This document shows, in pieces, positions 49,601 through 61,150 of a stretch of 64,000 bases of DNA. Location of the stretch: positions 49,319,682 to 49,383,681 of the forward strand of contig OX344749.2 of NCBI GenBank assembly GCA_947034885.2. The letters run 5' to 3'. The stretch is from Thuidium tamariscinum (lineage: Eukaryota; Streptophyta; Bryopsida; Hypnales; Thuidiaceae). A program made the translations under genes and the position numbers. How positions within the stretch are numbered: position 1 is the first letter of the stretch; every line of letters starts with the position of its first letter. Below the pieces are notes generated by a model. It did no database searches and was not told the origin of the DNA. It saw nothing but the letters and a program-made list of their open reading frames with translations.

Positions 49601-52317
49601 AATGTAAAATTGCTGAAAGAAGCAAACCTGTGGATTCATTGCAACACTCACCACATTTCAAAACCCTGGTTTTTAGTCAAATCACCACGATTATTGTATA
49701 ATTACGTGGAGGTACGTACGTACGTGTCTCAATTATATGAACAAACCTCGATCAGAAAGAAATTAAAGCATCAGTTAAACGGAGTAACGGACTTACCATC
49801 CACACAACAAATCTGGATCTGCTCCATGGCTTCGACGTATGGTACCGCACGAACGTCGACTGGCGCTTGTACGTGACATTCTCAATCAGGTCTGCAAAGG
49901 TCGACACCAATTATTAAAGTGTTTATTTATTTAATGATTTCTATTTTCTAGCCAAACGTCGGACCCACACTCCTTGGACTCTGACTCTGCAATAATCGAC
50001 TCTTTTGCATCGATCACAGTCGGACATTCAAAGAACTGGTATATTATTCTTGATCTTAATAGTAATATTACAGGGAATGAGAATCATATAATAATTTATA
50101 ATTTGGTCGACCACAAATACCTGGAATTGTTGCTTGCGCTGCTGCTTCGTGGGCTTCCTTCTCCCACTTCCGCCACCGGTACACCTGATAGCAGTTCATA
50201 ACGCGTGAATTTGTGAGCTCGATCGGCCTGATGGCAGCTAGCTTTTCCAACAATTCCACTGGACTACACTATTCTATGATCGAAATCTTGATCATCAAAG
50301 TCATGAAGCCACGCACGCTAAAGTTAGCAGAAGTCTAGACTAACTTCATATCTTGTGAAATCGGGGTGTGAGTGTGGGTGGGGGTTGAGATAAATGTCGT
50401 AAATTTGCAACAAGAGGGTTGATATGGGAGCTACGTGTTGTAGAGTTTAGATAGATGGTTCGTCAAAATGACAACATTTCCAGAGACTAGCACTTTTTCA
50501 GGCGCAAATGAACCTCAGATCTATGAATGCTAAGTCCGGCCCTGGGTTATTAATTTACAGCGCTTTTCACTTGAATATCAAAAAATTCGAATCTCGGAAA
50601 CACTGATTTACAAGGCGCTGATTCGACGTCCTTACCTTGGCCAGGGCGAGCAGTAACGTCAGGCAAGAGTACACCACGTGTACTAACGCCAAGACGACGA
50701 TGAAAATGTGCAGCTGGTGGATCGTATCCGCTGAAATGAATGGCTCGTATCCCTGCTCGAAATCAGGCAACAAACCACCAATTAGTGACAGAAAAGACTC
50801 AGTGAGTGGCTCAGCGTCGACTCGTCGACAATCTGGTGTCAAGAAAGGCGAAGCAAACTTTGAGTTCTTCAAAATGTCACTTTGGTTTCAGTAAAGTCCA
50901 CTCTCATTTAGTATCTCATATCTACGCGCGGTTATCCTAGTTTTGAGACTTCTGGGCGTCAGTTCGGTGCGCTCTAGAACGTACATGCCACGTGGTCTGA
51001 TACATTACAAACTCCAAAATCATGAGGTTATATAGGTCGTCAGGAGTACTGTGGATCGAGAGCTTGACGTTACCGCTTCACAAGTGTTGGTCGATTCTGT
51101 CTCCAAGAGACGCCGTCTGTGAGCGGGAGCTTCAGCTTCGTATGCAGACGGTGCAGCGGCCGTTACCGGTCGCTTCGAAAGGTCACACGGGGTCCATTTG
51201 TTGTAAACAGATTCCCGAACACAGATGCGCGACACGGGGTCTTGCAGGATAGTGATCGTTAACGAAATGAATCCCATCAACATCAGCTCTGCCAAACCGG
51301 AATATTCACAGACAATTAAGATTAGCTTGTCGTTCATAATGTCCACTGTCAGACACGCGGTTTTCGCACTGGACTTAATTGACTGGCAGGAACGCGCGAA
51401 CCAACGCGGATCAGGCCGCCTGTTATGAAACTAAACCTGGTTGGGAAACAAGATCGGTGTAAAGCTTGTACGTGTTAGCTAAAGAATGTACAGCCACCGT
51501 ACTAAGCTTGCAATTAATCATGGATGCATGGTTACGATAAGAAAACGTTAAAAAAGGTTTAAAAGACGTGGAAGTTCTGCGACGTGAATCTATTAATGAT
51601 TCCGAAACTTGCGGCAAAGAGCAGGATGCGAATACTCACCGTCCTTCATTTTTAGCAACGCCGCAAGGAGTGGTTTCCGATTATGTTCGCGGAGATACTG
51701 CACAGCCAGAATTAGGAACAACGAACTCAGTAGTAATCAAGGGGTAGCTCTCGTCACAAGTTCAATTCAGTGAGACAGATAGCTGCACAAGCACGGTAGA
51801 ATTTGACAGCGCTGAAATTTTGTGCACAAATTCGTTCAGTATAAAATTGTTTCAGTGATTTCTGATTCGATCATAGAGATCTTGATTCCTTCTTTCTCCT
51901 CACCAGAATATTAGAAGTTTTCCAGATGAATCTCGACTAAGAAGTAGGGAAATCAGGGAAACGAGGCGAACAGGGAAAATTAGGGCTCATATTTCTGTAA
52001 CCAACAGTGTAATTAAACCAGGCAGTGGTATTTTGGGAACCAGCTAGCTGATAAACCCAGTTGTGAGTACACGTCGTCTTGATCAATAAGTATGCCATAA
52101 GTTCCAGTGATAACAGCAATTTTCAGTTAAGAACTGTGAAGTGCACTGGAATTAGGTGGAGTCGTACGTTTCCAAGGAAGTGCAAAAAGCGCTCCACAGC
52201 AATGGAGATAACGATGAACACCGTGGACACCGTAGCCAAAACCCAAGTTGGTGTGTACTCCAGCGTCCTCACATCTTCGCCACCACTTGCACTTGTTTCA
52301 CTCGCATCACCCGCCAT
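46671..52317 (-). CDS. MLO: MLO family seven-transmembrane protein, 13 exons
   Basis: MLO proteins are plant plasma-membrane proteins with a calmodulin-binding tail. Some are powdery-mildew susceptibility factors and others act in root touch responses or pollen-tube reception; the clade cannot be fixed by eye. Exons on the minus strand: 52168-52317, 51640-51697, 51074-51288, 50636-50752, 50121-50184, 49797-49891, 49559-49627, 49325-49410, 49069-49159, 48444-48665, 48063-48133, 47202-47528, 46671-46938. All are GT-AG and in frame, giving 610 residues. Landmarks: [20 protein letters not shown] (TM1), [34 protein letters not shown], an extracellular Cys-rich loop with [115 protein letters not shown] and [18 protein letters not shown] (TM7). 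The amphipathic calmodulin-binding helix lies near 441-462 with Trp454 ([16 protein letters not shown]). The last 150 residues are Ser/Pro-rich. Intact. Confidence 0.96.
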
Positions 52318-55300
52318 GACGTCCTAACTAACTGAACTCTTCGATTCGATCTCAGCTAGCTTCGACGTAGCTAGTCCAGATTCACAACTGTAAACCCTGA
52401 TCGATCAATTCAAGATGACGAACGAACGCGCATACCAGCCAAGTGAGCCAAGCGTCATATCCGAATCCTTCAATTTCTTACAAATACAAAAGGCTCTCGC
52501 TCGAACTCCGAATTTATCGTCGATCGATCGAACCCCTGCAAACTCCGATCGAGCTGCTGGTCCGTGTTGACGCCGCTTGATTAGCTACGAAGCCCGCGAC
52601 GATTCAATTCCCACACACCGAGCCGGTCTCTCTTAAGCAGAATCAATGCTTGTCTACTACGAAACTCCTTGACTACTATTACGCGACCCCCTCATCTAGA
52701 ACCTACAGCTAGTCGTAAGAAATACTAATTAAAACCCTCTCATCTGATAAACGACTGCTCGAATCTTCGTACTGATCGATCGATCAGACGGAACCGCTTC
52801 GTACCCTAGGGACAGACGTGCTAGCTCGGAATGTACACATTGAGGTACCCTTAACTGGCGCGCGCACACTGTAAGGCGATGGCGAAGATTCTAGCCCACC
52901 ATGACCAGATCGATTGAAATATTGTGCTTCGGACATATGCGCTAGAATAGTGCCACGACTATATAATTATGTACCTCCGGTCGGAAAAGACTGAGCGAGC
53001 GAGCTAGATCGATGACGGTCGTAAGCTAGAATTACAGTGAATTAAGTCCAAGCAAGCTGGTGCGGCGAATTCCACGCGTTGTTTGATCGATGGTCTCTTT
53101 GGCAATGGTGTACAGAAGCAGCTAGAGAAGGCAATCTCCATCAGTAAGTAGCAAAGGCGTTGTCTCCCGGACTGGGTGGTGGGCCGCGGAAGCACTTTCA
53201 ACTCTTGAATTCATTTGCCGCGGACGGACTGACACTTCATGCACCAGAGTGACCAGACTCTCAGTTGTGACGTTGTCCTTCAGTTTGTCTGATTATTTTT
53301 CGTAGTGCCTTTCGGGGGCCGGAGGAGACTTTCATCCCGTTCGGATGGAGATCATCCACAGCCTGTTGCCGTGCCAGAAATTTTAGGAACGGAATTGTTG
53401 GAAAAATGGAATTGGTGCCTTTTTCAGATCTGTGCCTGCAGGGTCGAGTTTTGACTTGACGGAGAAAGCTCTGTGCACTTGCAGACTGGGACAATTTTAC
53501 AATGTCGAAATTTTAATTGGTGCTTTGAAACATGGCATGCGAAAGTGGTCCAATCCAATGTCTGTAAGTTACAACATGTCAGATTCTGAGCCTGGTTGTG
53601 CTGTTTCAGAGCTTGTCATTAGGTTGAGCGGGCTTGAACCAGCCCTTTTTGGGTGGCAGGGTCTTCTTGCCAGAAATTTCTTCATTTCTATTCAAAACAA
53701 AAATCGCCAAATTTGGATGAAAAAGTGTATGAATATGACTGAAATGTACTTTTTGGTCAAAAAGATGGATGGATCGTGGATGGAGCTTTACAATGCTTCA
53801 CCAAATTCTAAAGATCGCCATCTTGGCACTTTCTCAAAACTATAAAAAAGAAATTTAAAAAAGGGCTGGCTTGAACGTATTCGACTAATCTACTGTTAGG
53901 GATTTACGTACTTCATCGATCAAGGTGAGCTACTAATTCAGGGACAGAATTCTGGGAATTTCAATTAATCGAGTGCGCATGACCGAAAGGTTTTTCCAAG
54001 ACGGACAGAATTCATCAAAGTTTGGCCTTTGTTCAATTCGGTTGTGTGAATACAAATATTTTATGCCGGACTAAAGCAACAGTAGTACAGAACCTCGTGA
54101 CAACCACACTCCCGGCTTTTGCGTAACGTATTAAACCACTTTTTCTGGAATGGTAGGTGCTTCTGCAACCACCCCCCGGGAGCTCTAGAATTTCATTTCT
54201 GAGGGCACGTACTTCTGGACAGGCTTCGGAGTGAGGATTTCAAAGGGACCTTTCACATTGATTGGCGCTCTAAAACTCTACTTTCGTCTACTTTCGAGCG
54301 ATTGGAATGGATCCTAGAGAAATCAACGGTCAATATTAGTCTCCTGAGGTCAAGGTCAAGGTCAGCAAAAAAAATTGTTTCCAAATATAGATGTGGTCCT
54401 TGACTATGGCCAACGAGCTAGGTGCGTACTATATAATTATATACTATGTGAAAAGAAAAATGTTACTTTGCTTGGGTTCAATTCTTCTCTCTTGAAATTT
54501 AAAATTTTAAAACTTAAAATTTAAAATAAAATAATAAAATAAAATAAAACAAAATAAAACAAGAACAGTGTAACCGTGAGGCTCTCTCTTAGGTGAACAA
54601 TAATACGGAGTATTAGTTATATTGCTAAAAAATACTAAAATACTAAGTAGAAGGAAAATTAAACAAAATTATTAATATAGAATAAATAGTGAACTCAACA
54701 AAGTTTGCCTAGGCAATTGTCCTTGGCCAATCAAGGGTTTGTCTAGGTCCTTGGTAGCCTTTCCCCCTCGACCAAACAAAGGTTTGTACAGCCGCGCCCC
54801 CCTTCCCAACCAATGTTTGTCTGTGTCATTGTGTTGCAGTGTGAATAGGATTATAGATCAGATTTGGAAGTGGAGATCCAAAACCCACCATAGTTGATGC
54901 CATGCACTCTGTCCAAAAGGACAGAGCCAATCAAAAGCAACTTTGCTTGGGTCTGTGACAGTCAGATGGGTTGACTATATTGCACTTGGTACAACCGTGC
55001 TGTACTTGTGAATTACTTGGGTCTGTCAGTCGAGAACTTGAGGTGGTCCTTTCGGTCCTTTGACAATGCCGAATTGCAGATGCTTCGATAGTTCCACTTG
55101 TATTTTCTTCCCTTCCACAACACAGACAGCAGAATTTACTTTCACCCTCGAATGGGTTTAACAAACACAGACAGCAGAAGTCTTTCCGGAAGGGAATTTG
55201 AGCCTAACTTGGAGGTTCAGCTCCAGCCCGTCACGTACGGCAGTTTTAGTCAAGAAGAAAATGTCATTCTTCTCTGTGGAAGCAGTTGGGTGAGTGAGAA

Positions 55301-55616
55301 ATTTGTCTGGTCTCCGTCCTGCAAACGCGGGTGGCCCGCATATATATATATATATATGCTTGTTGAAGGAAAGAGCCTACGACCAAATCAAAGGGAAGGA
55401 TTTCTTAGGCTTGACTTTGGGACAGTATTGCAATACTACAGCACCGAAAGCCAGGAAATTCATGAAACTCACGAAATTCAGTCAGTCACTGCTCATTTTT
55501 CAGCAACCTACCTTGCTACCTTCATCATTGGCAAATAATTCTGCATGGTGTCAGTGTATTTGAAATGTATGTATGTGTGTTATATAATCTCAACTGTAGT
55601 CTGTCATTTTTGAAAT
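52318..55616. other. MLO upstream region and unassigned DNA
   Basis: 52318-53020 is the presumed MLO leader and promoter (many GATCGAT motifs; TATATA-like sequence near 52960 on the minus strand). Frames of 137 codons at 53432-53845 and 146 codons at 55098-55538 resemble no known family. A low-complexity AAAATAAAA tract lies at 54500-54565, and a duplicated AACACAGACAGCAGAA lies near 55118 and 55163. Confidence 0.5.
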
Positions 55617-55849
55617 TTAACCCTTAAGCGTCTCAATCCTTTTTTGAATTTTTGCACATTTTCACTTATAGCTTTGTACAGATATATCATTTTACAGAAT
55701 TTACAGATTGAATTTGATCATTAAAGAAGATTGTCTTTTCTAGATTCTAGTATTACATTGGACAAATGAGAGGTTAATTGGATGAAATAGGGCCTTGAAG
55801 CCCTCTGTTCATCGTCCAGAATATGGACATCGGCGCGCTTCAGGGTTAA
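55617..55849. mobile_element. MITE, TTAACCC family, copy 2
   Basis: A 233-bp element with ends TTAACCCTTAAGCG and CGCTTCAGGGTTAA. Its interior is collinear with the copy at 6049-6277 about 49 kb away. The ends are more GC-rich and better paired than in copy 1, suggesting a younger copy. A further TTTAACCCCTA follows at about 55858. Confidence 0.75.
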
Positions 55850-56510
55850 CTGCAAAATTTAACCCCTATATTCTAAAGGCCATTTTTCTGTTCAAAAAAA
55901 CATTCAAAACAAGCTGATTTTCAGTACAAACATCAAAATTTTTAAGCATTTGTTTCTTTTGCATATCGAATGAAAGGATCTTGCATTAGACTAATATGAG
56001 AATGTATGGAATAAACTATATCCACCATAAAATATGAATGTTCAAAGTGTAGAAAATGAGTTATTTAGCTCCTAGATTATAAGGCGAATATATGTTTTGT
56101 ACTACAAATTGTGAATTAAAAAAAAATTTAAATGAAGAATTGAGTTGAGGATTTGGGAAAAAAAAATCACACCCTAAACCCAAGTTGATGGAATTGAACT
56201 TTGCTAATGGAAACAATATTCTTGCTCATATACAATTTCAAATGTAGGGCAAATCGGCATAAATCAAATATGAACTCAAGGGCCTTCTTACTTGAAGTGT
56301 GGCGACAAAATTTTGTTATACCTTGGACTGAAAAATGTCCAAGTCTGTAACTAGTAGGATAGTAAAGTCACCTTTAGAAGCATGGAGAAATCCTTGCTAT
56401 GGAAAATTTTATGCACCCTACAGTGGAGATGCTTTTATGAAGCAAAAAAACAACAAGTCATGATGTATTTTCATAAACTCTACTAATATTTGCATTGCAA
56501 TTCATTCATA
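55850..56510. other. AT-rich intergenic DNA, no gene seen
   Basis: No coding signal. It begins with an extra half-end of the TTAACCC type. Confidence 0.55.
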
Positions 56511-57960
56511 GGTGATTGCAAGAAACACCTGTTAATTTTGTTGCATTTTCAATTGTACTTCGGATTTTTTTTGGAGTATTTTAAGATTAAAAAATTAATT
56601 CTTAAATTTAAAAAAAAAATATGAATAATGTATCGGTGAATGCAAGAAACACTTGTACTATTTTCTGGCACAATCTAATTGCTGATCTATTTTTTGGCCA
56701 TAACTTTTTCATTTTTGCTCAAAATGACTCAAGATTTCTAAAGAAGGTACTTATGACTATCATACACCTTATATAATTTTTTCATAATTTTAAAAAGTAG
56801 TTTAATACTAAAATAGTACTAGTGATTAAATGTCACAAATGACAATTTGGAGTCTTTTAGTACTCTTAAGGAGTACCTTTTCTTAATGATTTTGAGATGA
56901 AATTTGGATGAGATGGTCTTCTAGTAGACTTACAAGTCTCCATGTGAGGGATTTTGAAAAAAGTTATTTTTATTTGGTGTGGAAGTCTACAAAGTGAGCT
57001 TCTTTTTGCTTGAATTTTGAAACATATAAAATATTATTTTGGTGTTTTTTTGGTGAATGACCATCTCTATAGAGTTGTTACAAATGTCCAATTTTTATTT
57101 TTTGTATTAAATAATTAATTTTACTATTTTTTCCAAATTAAAACATGAAAGTATGTATTTTCTTGAGGTTTGGCACCTTTTAAGTTCTCCTGCCTAGAGA
57201 ATTTTTCTATCAATTTCCTTCAATGAAAACATTCATCTTAGAGGTGTATACATTATTCATATTTTTCAAAAAAAATTCAAATTAATTTTTTAATTTTAAA
57301 GTACTCCAAAAAAAATCATGAATACTGTAGTAACAAGTAATACGCAACAAATAGTATAGGTGTTTCTTGCATTCACCTATATACAACTTTAAGACAAAGG
57401 TAACAACAAGAGGAAATTCAAAGAAAATTTCTTTGAATAGGAGAACTAAAAAAGTATCAAATCTCAAGAAAATAGCTACTTTGATGTTTAAAATAGTTAA
57501 ATGTAGTAAAAATAAGCTTTAAAAAAACGGCCATTTGTATCAACTCTATGGAAATGGTCATTCACCAAAAGAACCACCAAAATGATATTTGTTTCAAAAT
57601 ACAAGCAAAAAAAGGTTCACTTTTTAGACTTTCACACCACATAAAATTAATGATTTCTTAAAATACTTAGGCCATTAGCTACAAGTCTACTTGAAGACCA
57701 CATCCTCTAAATTTCAGCCCAAATTTTGTTTTTTTGGGTACTAAATCATACTAAAAGATCTCCATATTGATAACTCTCAGAATGTGATATGAAATTGGGG
57801 GCTATTTTAGATAGTAAATTATTTTTGAAAATTAAGAAAGAAAAACAGATTAGGTGTAAAATACTCATCAGTACCTTCCCTACAAATCTTAAGTCATTTG
57901 GAGCCAAAACACATAAGTAATAACTAAAAAGATATGAGCACACAACGTGTGACAAAATTT
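56511..57960 (-). mobile_element. GGGTCATTGC-family element in reverse orientation, split by a second copy
   Basis: 56511-56633 starts with GGTGATTGCAAGAAACACC. It is the reverse complement of the 3' terminal part of the family; the match is clear against 57230-57378 (ATTATTCATATTTTT, TTTGGAGTA). 57379-57960 continues that reversed element (ATGGTCATTCACCAAAA; GGTACTGATG and CTCCAAATGACTTAAGATT when reverse-complemented). Element 56634-57378 interrupts the two parts. The 5' terminal repeat of this copy is not recognisable near 57960, so it is truncated or diverged. Confidence 0.75.
56634..57378 (+). mobile_element. GGGTCATTGC-family element, complete, nested
   Basis: About 745 bp with inverted ends CGGTGAATGCAAGAAACAC and GTGTTTCTTGCATTCACCT. 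It is collinear with the copy at 58887-59618 over its whole length (TTTTTTGGCCATAACTTTT, AAATGACTCAAGATTT, ATGGTCTTCTAGTAGA, AGTCTACAAAGTGAGCT, AAATATTATTTTGGTG). TAT occurs at both borders. It has no transposase frame. Confidence 0.85.
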
Positions 57961-58595
57961 GGGCTTTTGAGACTAACAAACCACATACCATTGCTAAAAA
58001 AATCGCTAGACCAAAATAAGCATGCTCTAAAATAAAATTGCAATATTGTTGTCAACCACAATTTAGATCAATGTTTTTCAATTTCATTACCTACTAAAGA
58101 CAAGATTTAATTAAAGATTAGATTTAGATTTACATCAATTTCAATGCCCTTATTATAAATTCAATTTCAATTCAATTTTATTTCTTTAATTTTCTTCAAT
58201 ACAATCATAAAAGTAGTAGGGGACAAAATTACAAAGAAAAAGAGACTTCCCATCTTAAACATGTATATTCAATAGTCTAAGTTGGACTACATCTAGTCTT
58301 GAGGATTTTCTTACAAAAGAATATGCTATAATTGATTAGAGAAATTTTGGACACTTTAGAGGATTGCTGGAATTTAACAAGCTAGTCTATTCATAGAGAT
58401 TTACTAAACTACAAAAAGGATGGCATCTCTAACAAAAAAAAAGATTCACCTTGTATGAATAGCAAAAATGAAAGGGAGTGTATCTCAATCAAACTACTCA
58501 TGTATAAATGCTTGTGCACCAAATTGGTAGTACAATGATTAGTGGTAACAAGGGAAAAATTCTTGTGTCAATAAAAAGAAACTACTAGTGGGTTT

Positions 58596-58834
58596 CATTA
58601 AAATAAATTTGAGGGCTCTAGAGGGCCATTTTGGATGTGTTCCTCATATTGCTAGCCATTGTCAAGATAGCGTTAACCTCCTCCAAATTTTATTTTTTTT
58701 GGATCAAGAAATATGGAAAAAAAATTAAATTTTTTTTAAAGTTAATGACATGGCAATCTCTCAACCACATAGGATTCCTATTCCCATAGTCTGGGAACCT
58801 GTAGTCCTCCAATGCCCTCAAACCTCATCTAATG
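58596..58834 (+). mobile_element. MITE, CATTAG family, copy 6
   Basis: A 239-bp element from CATTAAAATAAATTTGAGGG to CAAACCTCATCTAATG. The core GACATGGCAATCTCTCAACC and AATGCCCTCAAACC match the other copies. Only about 50 bp separates it from the next element. Confidence 0.8.
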
Positions 58835-58886
58835 GTTTTGCTGCATCTAATTCGTGATGAAGTTAGAGAATTGAAATTTTTTCTAA

Positions 58887-59618
58887 GGGTCATTGCAAGA
58901 AACACCTGTACTATTTTGTGTTACATGTTGCATGCTGATCAGTTTTTTGGCCATAACTTTTGTGTTTTAGCTCCAAATGACTCAAGATTTGTAGGGAAGG
59001 TACTCATAACTATTATACACCTTCTTTGATTTTTTCATAATTTTCAAAAATATTTTACTATCCAAAAATAGACCCCAATTGAATGTCACACTTGGCAATT
59101 TAGGGGTTTTTAGTACCTAAGCTATACCTTTTTTTAATGATTTTGAGATGAAATTTGGATGATATGGTCTTCTAGTAGATTTCTAGCTCTCCAGGGAAGG
59201 GTTTTAAAAAAAAGTTAATTTTGTGAGGTGTGGAGGTCTACAAAGTGAGCTCCCTTCTGCTTGTATTTTGAAACATATAAAATATTATTTTGGTGGGTTT
59301 TTTTGTGAATGACCATCTGCATAAAGTTGTTGCAAATGGTCACTTTTTATTTTTTGAAAATACTTATTTTTACTATTTTTCCCTAATTTTTGAATCAAAG
59401 TACCTATTTTCTTGAGATTTGGCACTTTTCAAGTTCTCCTACTTAGAGAATTTTTCTATCAATTTCCTTCGGTGAAAACCTTCATTTTAAAGGTATATAC
59501 ACTATTCCTATTTTAAAATTTTTTAAAATTAGTTTTCTAATTTTATAGTATTCCTGAAAAATTCATGAGTATTGTTGCAAAACGCAACAAATAGGACAAG
59601 TGTTTCTTGCAATGACCC
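58887..59618 (+). mobile_element. GGGTCATTGC-family element, complete
   Basis: A 732-bp element with perfect outer inverted ends GGGTCATTGCAAGAAACAC and GTGT.TCTTGCAATGACCC. CTAA stands on both sides (58883-58886 and 59619-59622), giving a 3-4 bp target duplication (TAA or CTAA). It has no coding capacity. This is the best-preserved reference copy of the family in the window. Confidence 0.88.
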
Positions 59619-60683
59619 CTAATGCATTTTTTTAATGGAAGACAATAAATTTTGATTTCATATTTCAAATCAAGGATCCCAAGTGTATCTAGTGGATGCC
59701 ACAAAATACAAAATGAACCCCAGTATAATGATAGGGGCAATTTTTATAATTTTACCTTTATTTAATTACATACTTTTTTGATGATCTTAGGATTCTCATC
59801 TTATAGTTACTATGGCTAAACAATGTCAAAGCTTACAATAAGCCATGTCCACACTAATTTTTCTTATAAGTGTATGAATAAATTTACAAAAATCACATTA
59901 AGGGTAGTCACACCTTTTTTTCAACCTCCAACTTGTCTAGAGAATGGGAATGTGTTGAATGCAAGTTGACTTCCCATTGGAATTTGTCGGAAGAATAATC
60001 TTATTTTGTTAAGTCTTCTTTGCATTTGTTTTTTTGCTCTAGAAGTATATAATGGGCATTGTAAAGCATTTGCAAGTGAAAGTTGTTATCGCAAGCTTTG
60101 AAGTTTCATCCCAAAGGTTGTTGATCCACTTGCATACTTAAATCTACTCACCGGTTTTCAATTATTTATACTCGACAAGTGAAAAAAGGGGGTCACACCT
60201 TCTTCACCAATAACTATTCTTGATTGGCTCTTGTTTTATCTCAACAGTTGCCCGTTCTTTAGAGTAGCTTTTCTTGGTGAAGATGTGACTACACCCATGG
60301 TGGTAGCAAATGGATAGATAGTGTAAATCTAAAAATTATTAATAGACAAGCCTATAGAGAGAGGTTGGTCAATTTTGAAGGAAATCACTACATGTGAAAT
60401 TTTTATTCTAACTTTCCCCACCGACCAGAATCACTATATGCATAATTTTTACTCTATCTTTTCCCACCAACTTGATCTACATGCCACGACAATTGCTCAC
60501 TTGCTATTGTAGCTCCCCTACAAACTTCACCCACGAGCCTCATATGACAAGAGGTCCTTAGTCAAAACATAGGTTCCAACGGAGTACTTTTAAGCAACAA
60601 TCATGTCCGAGCTTGGTGCCAAGAGTCCATTATGTGGACACCATCAATCCAAGTGTTTGGCATCAAACTCTTGGACACTACGG
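59619..60683. other. AT-rich intergenic DNA, no gene seen
   Basis: No coding signal or strong repeat. The GC content rises somewhat toward 60500. Confidence 0.55.
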
Positions 60684-60775
60684 ACTCCCTCTGTCCCACT
60701 GCAAGCTTCTTAATTAGGCTGATATACTTTCTTTGCGTGAAGAATTTGGGAAGCTTTTAGTGGGACAGAGGGAGT
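60684..60775. mobile_element. Stowaway-type MITE, 92 bp
   Basis: The ends ACTCCCTCTGTCCCACT and AGTGGGACAGAGGGAGT are exact inverted repeats of 17 bp, continuing with AAGCTTC/GAAGCTT after a small gap. The CTCCCTC.GTCCCA terminus is the plant Stowaway/mariner signature. TA follows the right end, while the left TA has been lost to GA. Confidence 0.88.
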
Positions 60776-60788
60776 AGCAGCTAAGTAC

Positions 60789-61150
60789 TTGATGCTCCAA
60801 GACCTCCTTTCTACTACTGTACCGCTCATGTTTGCAACAACTTACAATGGATGCTCCAAAATCCTCAAAAGCACAGCACAAAAGAATTCAAAGATGCCGG
60901 CCTATGAAGCTGGCCAAGTCAGTGAGGACCAGCTTTCCTTCCTGCTCCGCAACAAGTCGGGTTTTTTTTTCTGCATTGCAATCCAAAAAGACTTCTCGAT
61001 CTTCTTCTGCCAAGAGGGAAGAGAAGTGTTATGGTAAGCCTTCGAGGAGCTGCATCCGATGCTCCTCAAAGGTGTGCAATTGATGAATGATAGGCTCTTC
61101 AACGACCTTGTGAGAATTCATTGCATTTGGGGGGAAGGTAAACTTCATGA
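60789..61150 (+). pseudogene. Unidentified coding-like fragment with an in-frame stop
   Basis: This block is clearly more GC-rich than its surroundings. One frame reads AYEAGQVSEDQLSFLLRNKS, then FFCIAIQKDFSIFFCQEGRE and VLW. It meets TAA at 61035-61037, then continues as AFEELHPMLLKGVQLMNDRL and FNDLVRIHC. GTAAGC directly before the stop could instead be a splice donor. I do not recognise the family. It could be a gene fragment captured by a transposon or the relic of a transposase gene. Confidence 0.3.

Noticed and set aside
53432-53845. Plus-strand frame of 137 codons upstream of MLO
   Set aside because: No recognisable domain, no supporting exons nearby and no coding-like landmarks.
55098-55538. 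Plus-strand frame of 146 codons
   Set aside because: It contains a TATATA simple repeat read as YIYIY and a duplicated ACACAGACAGCAGAA; no homology recognised.
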